From Methanolobus vulcani (GTDB taxonomy: Archaea; Halobacteriota; Methanosarcinia; Methanosarcinales; Methanosarcinaceae), in assembly GCF_006546655.1 (NCBI RefSeq), contig NZ_VIAQ01000019.1, forward strand, positions 186,001-250,000: a stretch of 64,000 bases of DNA, read 5' to 3'. Shown here piece after piece: positions 7,490 to 16,511 of this stretch. The number at the start of each line of letters is the position of its first letter. The stretch's first letter is position 1. Both the position numbers and the translations under genes were made by a program. The notes under the pieces were generated by a model. The model was not told the origin of the DNA, did no database searches, and saw nothing but the letters and a program-made list of their open reading frames with translations.

Positions 7490-9889
7490 TTAGATCATGT
7501 CTGAAGAACCATAGCGCATCCTGTCCGCAAGTTCCTGCTTCTTACCATTGTTCCAGCCACTTACTGCCTGCACATATCCGGTTACCCTGGACATCTGCTC
7601 GACATTGGTGGAACCACAGTTCTCACATGTGCACTTAAGACCTGACATCATGTGGAAGTCATTGAGACACACAGTCATATCCTTGGTGAAAGCAAAGTAA
7701 CCAATCTGAGTGTTCCTTGCAATGTTCATTGCAAATTCCTTAAGTCCCTTTGCATCAGGTGAACCTTCACCCATCCAGATGTGACAGATGTTTCCTCCGT
7801 CAACGATCGGGAAGAACACATGCTCGATGTTTATCCTGTCAATAAGTGAGACATTAGCTCCAGGTGGTACATGAGTACCGTTGGTGTAGTATACCGGAAG
7901 ATCAGTAGTCTTCCTTAGATTTGCAAGAGCAGCTTCCTTGTCACCCTTGACAACTTCAAGTACACAGTCCCTGTACTCATCATGGAGCATGTCGGATACT
8001 GAGAATCTCTGACCTGTAGTTTCAGCAGGCGTACGTGCAAGAGCGATCTCAAGGCCGTACTTCTGACTGAGCTCATGTGCGTACATTTCCATCTCAGTCA
8101 TTACCCTGATTGCAAACTTGAATGCATCTCTTGATTCATGCAACTCTGAACCAGTGTGGTACTGGACCATTTCATTGATACCTACAACACCGATGGTGCA
8201 TACAAGTGAATCAATATCCACTGCAACACATCCCTTCTCACCTGTTACAGGGTCCTTTGGCCTCTGTGTTGCAAATGGCATCCTGTTGTTCTCAATGATA
8301 TTCTCCATCCAGTTGCGCTTTGTCTTGAACAGAGTTATACACTGATCCATCAGTTGTTTGAGATCAGCAAACAGAGCAGAATCATCCCCATTCGCCCTGT
8401 ATGCTGCTCGTGGGCAGTTAAGAGATACTACCTGCCAGGAACCCATTGAGAAATGTTTTCCATCCTTGAACAGGAGTTTATCATCAAAACTGTCATCTGC
8501 ATCAGCATTTGCTGAGAACTGGTATGCACAGCACTGATAGCAGGATATGCCCTCTCCTGCACCTCTGTATTCTGGTAACTGATTATCGAAATATGGAGTA
8601 CCGAACTTTGCTGCAAGTTCGAAGGTCATGTCATAGAGTTCCTCATAACCTGGCAGATCAGGATGTGCCTTGTTGAAGAACTCATCCTCCTGCATGAAGT
8701 CAGGTTCAATGGAAATCTCAGGCTTTGGGAAATTGAAAGGCTTACCCCAGTTGTCACCCTCAATCATTACATCCATGAGTGCCTTGAATGCAAGACGGAC
8801 CTCACGCTCAAACTCACCATATGTGCGTTCCTGAGTACCGTTCTCGCCATTGTGGACACGTCCCTTGTAAACAGCTGGCTTGTCCTTCCAGAGCTTTGGC
8901 ACACCTGGAGAAAGCTGGACTGAGGAGAATACTACCTGTCCGCCGCGGGCTACCATCATCTGGGTCATCTCATACACGAACATCTGCATGAGCTGTTTTA
9001 CATCACTGTAAGTCTTACCCTCAAGATATGGAGCAAGGAATGTAAGGAAATTATAGAATCCCTGACCACCTGCAAAGTTTGTCTGGGCGCTTCCCAGAGC
9101 CTTCACTGCGTGGAGGATTGCAACTTCTGCCTTCATTGCAGGGCCAGCTACACTTGCCTTGGCACCTGAACCGTCTGGCATGAGACCATAGTAGAAGAAA
9201 TACCTGAGATCCCAGTCCTGACAGAATGCACGGGTTCCAAGATATTCAAGATCGTGAATGTGAAGGTCACCATTAAGGTGGAGATCTGCAAGCTTTGGTG
9301 GCAACAGAAGAAGATACTGTTCCTTTGAGATCTTATCTGCCTTCTTCTTGTGAGATGTTTCTGCATTTTCCTGAAGGTTTGCATTGTCATTTGCCTCAAA
9401 GCCGCTTCCAAGATCAATCTCACATGCATCATATACAGGAGTACCTATTCTGGTAGAAATATTCCTCCATTCAACATGACCTCTCTGCAAGAGCTCCATA
9501 TTGACGATTTCCCTGATAAGCGGACCTGAAAGGAATTTGAGATCAAGGCTTCTGATACGGCGCTCTACATCTTTTGCAATGTCAAGTGCTGCGTCCTTTT
9601 CGATTCCAGGCTTGCCGTGGAATCTCTCAGCAAGTTTTGTTTCCTTTAACAACTGGTCCACAATGATACTGCGATCCCAGTCCACCATATGCCCTGCAGT
9701 GGTACGCACCTTAGGCATTATAGAAATATCATGACCATCGAGTGTCTTCTGTATAGCATGCTGTTTTGTGAGTGTTGTCATACTGGTATCTGTCCTTTCG
9801 TCTTCCTCTGCGCAAACCTGCATGTCAGTTCCCAACTCTGCATTTTCAAGTTCGACCTTTTCCTTAATATTAGTAGCACATACGTCCAT
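7490..9889 (-). CDS. nrdD: Anaerobic (class III) ribonucleoside-triphosphate reductase
   Basis: NrdD reduces ribonucleotides to deoxyribonucleotides without oxygen, using a glycyl radical. The 799-residue protein has an N-terminal ATP-cone (about 60-145; KVRTTAGHMVDWDRSIIVDQ), the class III catalytic barrel (HIHDLEYLG, CYQCCAYQ), a C-terminal zinc site formed by Cys residues around KCTCENCGS, and the glycyl radical loop SRVTGYVQ near the C-terminus. I chose the ATG at 9889, which has AGGTGG 5 nt upstream; a GTG at 9898 lies within that ribosome site. It is the middle gene of the operon redoxin-nrdD-nrdG, consistent with a strict anaerobe. Confidence 0.96.
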   Translation of the reverse strand: MDVCATNIKEKVELENAELGTDMQVCAEEDERTDTSMTTLTKQHAIQKTLDGHDISIMPKVRTTAGHMVDWDRSIIVDQLLKETKLAERFHGKPGIEKDAALDIAKDVERRIRSLDLKFLSGPLIREIVNMELLQRGHVEWRNISTRIGTPVYDACEIDLGSGFEANDNANLQENAETSHKKKADKISKEQYLLLLPPKLADLHLNGDLHIHDLEYLGTRAFCQDWDLRYFFYYGLMPDGSGAKASVAGPAMKAEVAILHAVKALGSAQTNFAGGQGFYNFLTFLAPYLEGKTYSDVKQLMQMFVYEMTQMMVARGGQVVFSSVQLSPGVPKLWKDKPAVYKGRVHNGENGTQERTYGEFEREVRLAFKALMDVMIEGDNWGKPFNFPKPEISIEPDFMQEDEFFNKAHPDLPGYEELYDMTFELAAKFGTPYFDNQLPEYRGAGEGISCYQCCAYQFSANADADDSFDDKLLFKDGKHFSMGSWQVVSLNCPRAAYRANGDDSALFADLKQLMDQCITLFKTKRNWMENIIENNRMPFATQRPKDPVTGEKGCVAVDIDSLVCTIGVVGINEMVQYHTGSELHESRDAFKFAIRVMTEMEMYAHELSQKYGLEIALARTPAETTGQRFSVSDMLHDEYRDCVLEVVKGDKEAALANLRKTTDLPVYYTNGTHVPPGANVSLIDRINIEHVFFPIVDGGNICHIWMGEGSPDAKGLKEFAMNIARNTQIGYFAFTKDMTVCLNDFHMMSGLKCTCENCGSTNVEQMSRVTGYVQAVSGWNNGKKQELADRMRYGSSDMI

Positions 9890-9914
9890 TATTCCCACCT
9901 TAATTAAATTGCAC

Positions 9915-10166
9915 TTAAAGTATGCTACCCAATGCTTCCAGGTTCACGTCAGGACCCTTGAACAGTTCCTTATGAGTTAAAAACTCATCGCCGATCTGGA
10001 GTACAGGGGCAGTCATGGTGAAAACACCATTGAATTTTAGTTCGGTCAAAGCTTCAGGAGTAGACATATCTGCTGTTGCAAATGCAACTCCCTTCGATTT
10101 AAGTACCTTTTTTAATTGCTCGCATTTCGGGCAAGTCTGTGTTGTATATATAACCACTTCAACCAT
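9915..10166 (-). CDS. Glutaredoxin/NrdH-like redoxin, likely electron donor to NrdD
   Basis: An 83-residue thioredoxin-fold protein with the CPKC redox motif (residues 12-15) after VVIYTTQT and a cis-Pro segment (MTAPVLQIGD). The size and the CxxC match NrdH-type glutaredoxins. I start it at ATG 10166, which has GAGGG about 9 nt upstream; a longer reading to 10265 has no support and would put a poorly conserved tail before the fold. It lies 25 nt upstream of nrdD, so it is probably the disulfide reductant of NrdD. For Methanosarcina barkeri such an NrdH-like protein is known to feed electrons to the class III enzyme. Confidence 0.88.
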   Translation of the reverse strand: MVEVVIYTTQTCPKCEQLKKVLKSKGVAFATADMSTPEALTELKFNGVFTMTAPVLQIGDEFLTHKELFKGPDVNLEALGSIL

Positions 10167-10783
10167 TTTCTCGCGTCCCTCGATTGTATATAAATAAACT
10201 ATTATATTAGTCCCATTCTGGAGAGGAACAGCAATGCCAGATTGAAAAACGCACACATCCGACATTACAGTTATCGAAACTCCTGTTTCCAGAAGGTAAA
10301 TTATACAAATGGGTTTTAGCTTAATAATGGTTTTTCAAACTGCATTTGAATATATAATCGAGTATATCACACCAGCATTGTTATCAAATGTGAAACACAC
10401 AATAAACAAATATGATCAAGTGGATGAAACATACATGATTACTACCAAGTTGGCCCAAACAGAAAGAAGCCATTTTGAGAAAAAACACAGAAATAAAAAA
10501 CAAACTAAAAGTTCATAAATAACTTAAGTAATCCTAAAGGGTCCGGCAAAACCGACGTTTTCCCACAAGATATAGCAAAATAATTTACATAATACCCCAG
10601 AATATTTTCTTCGCAGAAATTTTGTAGAATCAGCAGCATGACTTCAATAAGCATTGGATTATTATACAGTGTTCTACGGAGCCTAAAAAGAAAAACGCAT
10701 AAAAGAAAAAATGCACCAACGGTGCCAAAAGATGTATATTATAAACCCTATTATAGCAGATAATCCTAGCAAGAGGTGTAAAG
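10167..10783. other. Intergenic region between the nrd operon and radB
   Basis: This 617-nt AT-rich stretch separates two divergent units. On its left edge lie TATA-like elements for the minus-strand nrd operon (about 10187-10215). On its right edge a TATA box (GTATATTATAAA, about 10733-10745) is placed for radB. A GC stem at 10541-10556 followed by GTTTTCC could be a terminator, and a weak 69-codon ORF (10309-10518) ends 22 nt before it, but that ORF has no family features or convincing ribosome site. I see no tRNA or other known RNA. Confidence 0.6.
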
Positions 10784-11449
10784 ATAACTAAACAACTAAG
10801 TTCCGGCTGCAAGCCTATTGATGATCTTTTAGGCGGAGGATTTGAGGCAGGCGTAGTCACACAGATATTTGGAGAACCAGGAAGCGGAAAAACAAATCTG
10901 TGCCTCCAGCTTGCAGTGGAATGTGTCAAAAAAGGAAAAAAAGCTATCTATATAGATACTGAAGCAATCTCACCGGATAGGTTCAGGCAGATTGCCGGAG
11001 AGAATGCTAAAGAGATAGCCCAGCAGATAATTATCTTTGAACCTCATAATTTTGAAGAACAATATGCAGCAGTAAAAGAGATCGAGAAGCTCATATCAGA
11101 CAAAGTGGGACTGATACTCATAGACTCCGCAACTGCTTTTTACAGGTTCGAGCTTGACCAGGAAGAATCAGGAATAAGGACAAGAAGAGAGCTTGCAAAC
11201 CAGATAGGACTTATACATGCCATTGCACGCAAACACAGAATAGTTGCTGTCATGACAAACCAGGTCTACAGCGATATGGCAGGTGGCGTAAGACCCATAG
11301 GCGGCAGTGGAATAGAGCACATCTCAAAAACTATTATCCAGCTTGAAAAGACAGGAGATAGCAAGAGACGTGCAAAACTCTGGAAACACCGCTCACTTCC
11401 CGAAGGCGGCACCTGTGAGTTTACCATCACCAATGAAGGTGTAAGGTAA
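10784..11449 (+). CDS. radB: DNA repair and recombination protein RadB; AUA start
   Basis: RadB is the archaeal RecA/RadA paralogue that assists homologous recombination. The 221-residue product has the family N-terminus (QLSSGCKPIDDLLGGGF), Walker A GEPGSGKT at residues 30-37, Walker B (VGLILIDSATAFYRFEL) and the loop GVRPIGGSGIEHISKTII. There is no ATG, GTG or TTG in frame between the upstream TAG at 10754 and a GTG at 10916, which lies after Walker A. The family N-terminus matches a start at ATA 10784 with GAGGTG 5 nt upstream and a TATA box about 40 nt upstream. The assignment is firm; the AUA initiation is inferred and could be a sequencing change of ATG. Confidence 0.93.
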   Translation: MTKQLSSGCKPIDDLLGGGFEAGVVTQIFGEPGSGKTNLCLQLAVECVKKGKKAIYIDTEAISPDRFRQIAGENAKEIAQQIIIFEPHNFEEQYAAVKEIEKLISDKVGLILIDSATAFYRFELDQEESGIRTRRELANQIGLIHAIARKHRIVAVMTNQVYSDMAGGVRPIGGSGIEHISKTIIQLEKTGDSKRRAKLWKHRSLPEGGTCEFTITNEGVR

Positions 11450-11485
11450 GTTCAAAATTGGATCAAATTAAAAAATAAAAATCAT

Positions 11486-12238
11486 TCAGGCTCTTGCTAT
11501 TGTTATAAAGCCTGTATGCCCTACTTTTGACGTAGAAGGACGAGTTCCTCTTGACGAAAATGAAATTTCCCGTTCAGAGAATTCCATTGTTGTAACTTCA
11601 TCGAAACCTTCAGCATCAAGTGCATCACGTATTTCCTTTGTCTGCTCAAAGAAAGGAGAATACGTTGCAATGAAACCACCTGGATAAAGTACACGTTTTA
11701 CATTAGGAATAACGTCCTTGGTATTCTGTGTATCAAGAGTTATAACATCAAACTTTTCATCGATGTTCTTTATCTCATCAACAATATTACCACAGCGGAG
11801 TTCCACATTATCAAGACCAGCGCTCTGCACGTTTTTAGCTGCGACCTTCATGAATTCCTCATTCACCTCGTATGTGACAACTCTTTTTGCAATAGAACCA
11901 AGGTACATTGTGAGTATTCCGGAACCGGTGCCTGCATCGAGCACAACATCATTCTTGTTAAGACCGGTATAAGCAATGATCATGCCAATGTCCTTTGGCA
12001 TCATAGGAGCCCCGGTTCTTTTTGCATGACGGAAGAAATCCGGCATTTTGGGACGCTGAATTGTGAATTCCTGACCCATGTGAGATACAACTGTGTCCCC
12101 TGGCTCCTTATCCACAAGAGATGACAGCTCAATTATTCCAAAATTCGTGTGCAACTGGTCATCGGAAACTTTCGCAATGAACTCCTTGACCCTGTCCCTG
12201 TGGGAGGTCTTCAGCAAAACCAACTCGCCTGTTAACAT
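11486..12238 (-). CDS. trmI: tRNA (adenine(57/58)-N1)-methyltransferase
   Basis: A 250-residue class I SAM-dependent methyltransferase of the TrmI family, which makes m1A at positions 57/58 of tRNA. The N-terminal beta domain (about 1-65) is followed by TGAPMMPKDIGMI, a TrmI signature, then motif I VVLDAGTGSGILTMYLG (about 100-116) and the acidic VVTYEVNEEF. Its ATG shares one base with the stop of the upstream HD-domain gene (TAATG), so the two are translationally coupled. Archaeal TrmI is a tetramer stabilising the tRNA core. Confidence 0.93.
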   Translation of the reverse strand: MLTGELVLLKTSHRDRVKEFIAKVSDDQLHTNFGIIELSSLVDKEPGDTVVSHMGQEFTIQRPKMPDFFRHAKRTGAPMMPKDIGMIIAYTGLNKNDVVLDAGTGSGILTMYLGSIAKRVVTYEVNEEFMKVAAKNVQSAGLDNVELRCGNIVDEIKNIDEKFDVITLDTQNTKDVIPNVKRVLYPGGFIATYSPFFEQTKEIRDALDAEGFDEVTTMEFSEREISFSSRGTRPSTSKVGHTGFITIARA

Positions 12239-14085
12239 TATTTTACACCTATGGACCGTTTTTTAGCTACATACCTGTTTGAAGGGATAGTAACTATATC
12301 CCTTTTGATAGAATGTTTGACCATTGAAAGATGAGACATCATTTCCTCAAATTCAGGACGATATGCATCTGCAAGTGTGCCTGCATATTCAACCCCTTCC
12401 CATGTAAGCACATATTCATAACTCTGCCGGAACCTTCCATCTTTTTCATAATAACGAAGATCCTCGTCAACGATACCCATAGCAACAAGAACCTGGATAT
12501 CCTCAAAGACCTTTTCAGAATACGGGAAACCATACCTATCATGGAAAGAGTAATCAAAGAGATTCTTGAGTCTTGGGAAAGTACCGAGTTTTTGAATAGT
12601 GCGGTAGAGCCATGTTATGTGCCTTAGCCTTGGAATTGAAACAAATCCCGGTTTTTCGTCCACGAAAATACTGTGAACTGCATAGAACAGCAGGATTATA
12701 CCCTCGATAGGAAGATACTGATCCTCCCTTGTATAATGCAGAAGTCTTGGAGAAAGATCATCGACAATCCTGCGAAGTTCTGAGAGTACAGCAGATGAAT
12801 CTTTATTGATGACAACATCAGGATGTGAAAATGCTGTAAGTGAGAGCTGGCGCGATATTGCACGGACCAGACCATTGGCAAGTGCAGATTCATCATAGAA
12901 GAAGCCATCCTCATCATCCATTGCAACACGCATGCTTTTTGGAACACCCGAAGCAACTGTCAAATCCACAAGCACATCACCAAGTTCCTTTGCAAGCCTT
13001 GTTTCAAGTCTTTTTGTAGCCACGCCATGCCGGGCAATTGTTGAAAGCGACATCCGGGTTGATGGCCTGAGTATCTTCTGACTGAGCCTTGCAACGGGTC
13101 CATACAACCTGCCTTCACGGAGATTATCAAGTAAAGAAAGTGATTTTTCAGATGCATTTGACCTTATGAAATTGAGCAGGTCGTTATCATTATATTCCGT
13201 GAAAAAGCGGACAATCTCATCTTTTGCTGCATCCGTTCCTGATTTGTTTTTGAATTGCTCAAGAGCATCTTCAAGTGCGTAGAGCAGCATGACCCTGGCG
13301 GCCTGTGTCTTTGGATTATGAATTATTGCAGTATAGTGATGGGCACGGGATATAAGCATGGATTCTGCAGCAGTTAATGCCATATCATTTCCATAGGTGG
13401 AACCATCCGTACTTCCAAGAACGATATTTTCATCCTTTATGATTAGACTGCTGATTATTTGATCCACATCGATAAGTCCGAAGGACACACCAGTATGATA
13501 TGAATCACGCAGCAGGAAATCTATTCTGTCAGCATCCACATCACCTGCAATAACCTGTGCAAGATACGGTTTTGAAATGGAATGTGAATCACCGGTTGCT
13601 ATCTTTGATATTTCATCAAAAAAGTCGAATGCATCTGTAGCAAATTCAGATTCCACATAGCCTGCAATGTAATTATCCTGAGGCAGTATCCTTGAAATGA
13701 TATCTCTAGAAAAAGCCTCGTGCTTTATGAACTTCTTCCCCTCGATTACCGGCTGCAACTGAGGATTACGTTTGAGCACATTCTCCACTGCATGCGAGAA
13801 TGCTGAATGACCTACATCGTGAAGAAGTCCTGCAAGCCTTATTTTGCGAATATCTTCTTCTTCTTCAAGTGAGAGTGAACGACCTATGATGGATGCCATA
13901 TGCATAGTACCGATACTGTGCTCAAAACGAGTATGATTGGCACCCGGATAGACATGATCCACAAGTCCAAGTTGCTGAATATTTCTTAGCCTCTGGACAT
14001 GTTTTGTATTTAGAATCATCTGCTCGAACTCGTCGAGTATGATAGTCTTATGTACCGGGTCGTGAATTATCAGGGGTTTTTGCAT
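12238..14085 (-). CDS. HD-domain metal-dependent phosphohydrolase (dNTPase-like)
   Basis: A 615-residue member of COG1078. The HD catalytic set is visible: FEHSIGTMHMA (His), GLLHDVGHSAFSHA (HD at about 87-88) and DVDADRIDFLLRD (Asp, about 190). Such proteins hydrolyse phosphate esters, and bacterial relatives are dNTP triphosphohydrolases; the substrate here is not known. It has a long C-terminal extension (about 440-615) with no motif I recognise, as in other Methanosarcinales members. It is the first gene of a two-gene unit with trmI. The ATG at 14085 has no clear ribosome site, so a leaderless transcript is likely. Confidence 0.85.
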   Translation of the reverse strand: MQKPLIIHDPVHKTIILDEFEQMILNTKHVQRLRNIQQLGLVDHVYPGANHTRFEHSIGTMHMASIIGRSLSLEEEEDIRKIRLAGLLHDVGHSAFSHAVENVLKRNPQLQPVIEGKKFIKHEAFSRDIISRILPQDNYIAGYVESEFATDAFDFFDEISKIATGDSHSISKPYLAQVIAGDVDADRIDFLLRDSYHTGVSFGLIDVDQIISSLIIKDENIVLGSTDGSTYGNDMALTAAESMLISRAHHYTAIIHNPKTQAARVMLLYALEDALEQFKNKSGTDAAKDEIVRFFTEYNDNDLLNFIRSNASEKSLSLLDNLREGRLYGPVARLSQKILRPSTRMSLSTIARHGVATKRLETRLAKELGDVLVDLTVASGVPKSMRVAMDDEDGFFYDESALANGLVRAISRQLSLTAFSHPDVVINKDSSAVLSELRRIVDDLSPRLLHYTREDQYLPIEGIILLFYAVHSIFVDEKPGFVSIPRLRHITWLYRTIQKLGTFPRLKNLFDYSFHDRYGFPYSEKVFEDIQVLVAMGIVDEDLRYYEKDGRFRQSYEYVLTWEGVEYAGTLADAYRPEFEEMMSHLSMVKHSIKRDIVTIPSNRYVAKKRSIGVK

Positions 14086-14214
14086 TGGCTGATAATACGA
14101 ATAGAGAGTATATAAATGAAAGGCAAATGAACCATTTGTCCTGAATAAAATGGAGGATTTAACTTCAACCTTTACATTTTTATCCCGGTTCTGACATTTA
14201 GAGAGGCAGATAGC

Positions 14215-15234
14215 ATGAGAACCATAGACTGGAATGATGACTCTAATTCAATCGTAATGATAGACCAGACACTCCTTCCGATGGAGTACAAGGTCATTGA
14301 ATGTAAAACGCTTGCTTCCCTTTGTGAGGCAATAAAATCCCTGCGCGTGAGGGGTGCTCCAGCCCTTGGAGCTGCCGGTGCCTATGGTATCGCACTTGCC
14401 GCAACCCTGAGCAGTGCAAGTGATATGGAAGCACTCATAAGAGATCTGAATGTAGCTGCAAAAACCATCAAGGCAACAAGGCCTACAGCAGTTAACCTTG
14501 CATGGGGAGTTGACAGGACAATAGGTGCAATCTCAGATGCATACGACCTCAGCGGTATCAAGGATGTAGTGCTGGCTGAAGCTAAGAACATCGCTGATGA
14601 GGACGTGGAGACTAACAAAAAGCTTGGCAAATATGGAGCTAAATTGCTTGAAGATGGTGACACTGTTATGACACACTGCAATGCCGGAAAGATGGCATGT
14701 GTTGACTGGGGAACCGCACTTGGAGTTATCCGCTCTGCTGTTGAGGCAGGTAAAGATATCAAGGTCATTGCCTGTGAGACAAGACCACTTAACCAGGGTG
14801 GCAGAATAACAACATGGGAACTCATGCAGGACAATATCGACGTGACACTCATTTCTGACTCTATGTCCGGGCATGTCATGAGCAAAGGCATGGTGGACAA
14901 AGTGATTGTCGGAGCTGACAGGATTACAGGAGATGCAGTGTTCAACAAGATAGGAACCTACACACACTCAGTCCTTGCAAGAGAACATGAGATTCCATTC
15001 TTCGTTGCTGCACCAATATCAACTTTTGATCCGAACAATTGGGAAGATACTGTCACCATCGAACAAAGAGATGCAAATGAGCTTCGCTTCTTCAAGGATG
15101 CACAGATTGCACCTGCGGATGTCAAGGTTTACAACCCTGCATTCGATGCTACACCAATGGAAAATGTCACTGCAGTGATTACAGAGAAAGGCGTATTTTA
15201 CCCACCGTTCCTGCTGGATGAAATCCTGGCATGA
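14215..15234 (+). CDS. mtnA: S-methyl-5-thioribose-1-phosphate isomerase (aIF-2B-like family)
   Basis: A 339-residue eIF2B-related isomerase that turns methylthioribose-1-phosphate into methylthioribulose-1-phosphate in methionine or methylthioadenosine recycling. MtnA motifs are intact: RVRGAPALGAAGAYGIALA, THCNAGKMACVDWGTALG (with the candidate catalytic Cys), ACETRPLNQGGRITTWEL, DSMSGHVM, VIVGADRI (catalytic Asp) and NKIGTYTHSVLA. Ribose-1,5-bisphosphate isomerase is the main alternative within the family, but the NKIGTY and GADRI contexts favour MtnA. No other methionine salvage gene is nearby. GAGAGG about 9 nt upstream of the ATG is the ribosome site. Confidence 0.87.
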   Translation: MRTIDWNDDSNSIVMIDQTLLPMEYKVIECKTLASLCEAIKSLRVRGAPALGAAGAYGIALAATLSSASDMEALIRDLNVAAKTIKATRPTAVNLAWGVDRTIGAISDAYDLSGIKDVVLAEAKNIADEDVETNKKLGKYGAKLLEDGDTVMTHCNAGKMACVDWGTALGVIRSAVEAGKDIKVIACETRPLNQGGRITTWELMQDNIDVTLISDSMSGHVMSKGMVDKVIVGADRITGDAVFNKIGTYTHSVLAREHEIPFFVAAPISTFDPNNWEDTVTIEQRDANELRFFKDAQIAPADVKVYNPAFDATPMENVTAVITEKGVFYPPFLLDEILA

Positions 15235-15287
15235 ATGCACAATCTTTTAAATCATTAAAGACATGAAAGGGTCAGGTAAATTAATAA

Positions 15288-15324
15288 TAACCACCATAAA
15301 TGGTTAATATAAAGTTTATATATT
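15288..15324 (+). promoter_or_regulatory. Promoter of secG with an upstream inverted repeat
   Basis: A TATA box (TTTATATATT, 15315-15324) lies about 40 nt before the secG ATG. Just upstream is TAACCA-7 nt-TGGTTA (15288-15306), a perfect 6-bp inverted repeat overlapping the expected BRE/activator zone. The function of the repeat is unknown. Confidence 0.45.
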
Positions 15325-15361
15325 ACTCATTAAACAATCATTAATACTAAATGGAGATATT

Positions 15362-15541
15362 ATGGCACAAAAGAAATCCAGTGGTAATGGCTTGATGTCA
15401 TCTGCCGGTCTTATGAGATATTACGAAGCCGACAAAAAAGCAATACATGTAGATCCTAAAACAGTGGTCGCTGTCGGTGTTGTTATTGGTCTTGCTATTC
15501 TTGTACTTGATGCAAACTTTGGAATGTGGCCAGTAGTATAA
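15362..15541 (+). CDS. secG: Preprotein translocase subunit SecG (Sec61 beta)
   Basis: A 59-residue archaeal Sec61-beta protein. The sequence has the family N-terminal motif [16 protein letters not shown], then HVDPKTVV and a single transmembrane helix (about 35-52). It is the small third subunit of the SecYE translocon in the cytoplasmic membrane. The length is typical. The ATG has GGAGAT 6 nt upstream. It stands alone, between mtnA and the convergent srp19 gene; export partners SecD and SecF are at 33984-36586. Confidence 0.95.
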   Translation: MAQKKSSGNGLMSSAGLMRYYEADKKAIHVDPKTVVAVGVVIGLAILVLDANFGMWPVV

Positions 15542-15626
15542 GGTCAAAACTGCATGTTGCTAGCGCAACAGCCACATTTACATTCTTTTTTAATAGAAAT
15601 AAAAATAAAAAATATAGTGGATGCTA

Positions 15627-15938
15627 TTAGGAACGCATTTCCTTAATAGCTGAACATATCCTTCTGCAGTGATGAGTCTTTGGTGCAGTATTATCAATAA
15701 GTACTCTGCCTTTTGTATCCCACCAACTTTTAGGATAGGCTTTATCTGCTTCTACTTCAGGATTCAGCCCAAGCTTTGTTGCTGCCTGATTAATCTCAGT
15801 AATTGTAGGGGATTCTACAGAGGTCTTTCTGGAAACAATACGACCATCCTTTCTGGATTTGGTCTTATCGATGTATGCCGGCCAGATGACCAGTTTACCC
15901 CTGTCTTTCATCATCATGGGTTTTAGAATACAACTCAT
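15627..15938 (-). CDS. srp19: Signal recognition particle 19 kDa protein
   Basis: SRP19 binds the 7S RNA of the signal recognition particle and prepares it for SRP54. Motifs are KLVIWPAYIDKTKSRKDGR, the SPTITEINQAATKLGL helix and KSWWDTKGRVLI. The protein has 103 residues from the ATG at 15938. Three successive ATGs (about 15917-15909) lie downstream, just before KDRGKLVIW where family members begin, so the true start may be shorter; none has a good ribosome site. Confidence 0.93.
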   Translation of the reverse strand: MSCILKPMMMKDRGKLVIWPAYIDKTKSRKDGRIVSRKTSVESPTITEINQAATKLGLNPEVEADKAYPKSWWDTKGRVLIDNTAPKTHHCRRICSAIKEMRS

Positions 15939-16000
15939 TCGATTTAAATTTGCCTTAAACTTGTCCTAAATCGCCTGGAAAAAAGAGATGATTGACTTTT

Positions 16001-16321
16001 TTAAACCTCATTGAATTCAATATTAATTCCACCTGATTTTTTAACCAGAGATTTTGCAAGGAAACCTGCCTCCATCCTGCAGAGATTGATTACCGCACAT
16101 GGAACCAGACAATTTGCAGAACATCCTGCTTCATGTGCCCTGTCAATAACATAATTGTTCTTTATGTCCAGAATTTCCATCATCGGAACCTCCATATGAG
16201 AGATATTTTTTATCTTTTCGCAAGGGGTTTCGATATCAACAATGATTGTTTTTCCGTCTTTAACACCACGTACCTTATGAACAAAATCACAAACTGTGGA
16301 ATTTACAGTAAATTCAGCCAA
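16001..16321 (-). CDS. Conserved methanogen protein with a Cys cluster, function unknown
   Basis: A 106-residue soluble protein. It has C11, the pair TPCEKIKNI in the middle, and a cluster GCSANCLVPCAVINLC near residues 66-81, a spacing that could bind metal or form a redox centre. The N-terminal part is beta-rich (FTVNSTVCDFVHKVRGVKDG). I recall similar proteins only from methanogens but cannot name a characterised one. GGTGAT lies about 4 nt upstream of the ATG. It is flanked by srp19 on the same strand, 62 nt away, probably as a separate transcript. Confidence 0.7.
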   Translation of the reverse strand: MAEFTVNSTVCDFVHKVRGVKDGKTIIVDIETPCEKIKNISHMEVPMMEILDIKNNYVIDRAHEAGCSANCLVPCAVINLCRMEAGFLAKSLVKKSGGINIEFNEV

Positions 16322-16511
16322 TTTATCACCTTTTTTAAGAAACTTAACTTTGATTTGATAATAGAGTATAGAGAGTTTTTGGATAAGATTAAAAACTAAA
16401 TATGCTACTGCCAGATAAAATATTAAGCGACTAATCCCGAGCTTAAAATTGCAATATTGAATATAACGGATGGATAAAACTTAAGTACCATTATATTACT
16501 GCCTTCTACCC

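Noticed and set aside
10309-10518. 69-codon ORF in the gap before radB, followed by a possible terminator
   Set aside because: No ribosome site at good spacing, no recognisable motif, and composition like the surrounding AT-rich DNA. Kept only as a remark in the intergenic entry.
10630-10929. Minus-strand 99-codon ORF across the radB start
   Set aside because: It is antisense to conserved RadB coding sequence; the apparent peptide has no domain features.
15241-15361. Possible tRNA or small RNA between mtnA and secG
   Set aside because: No cloverleaf can be drawn; the symmetric element is short and looks like promoter DNA.
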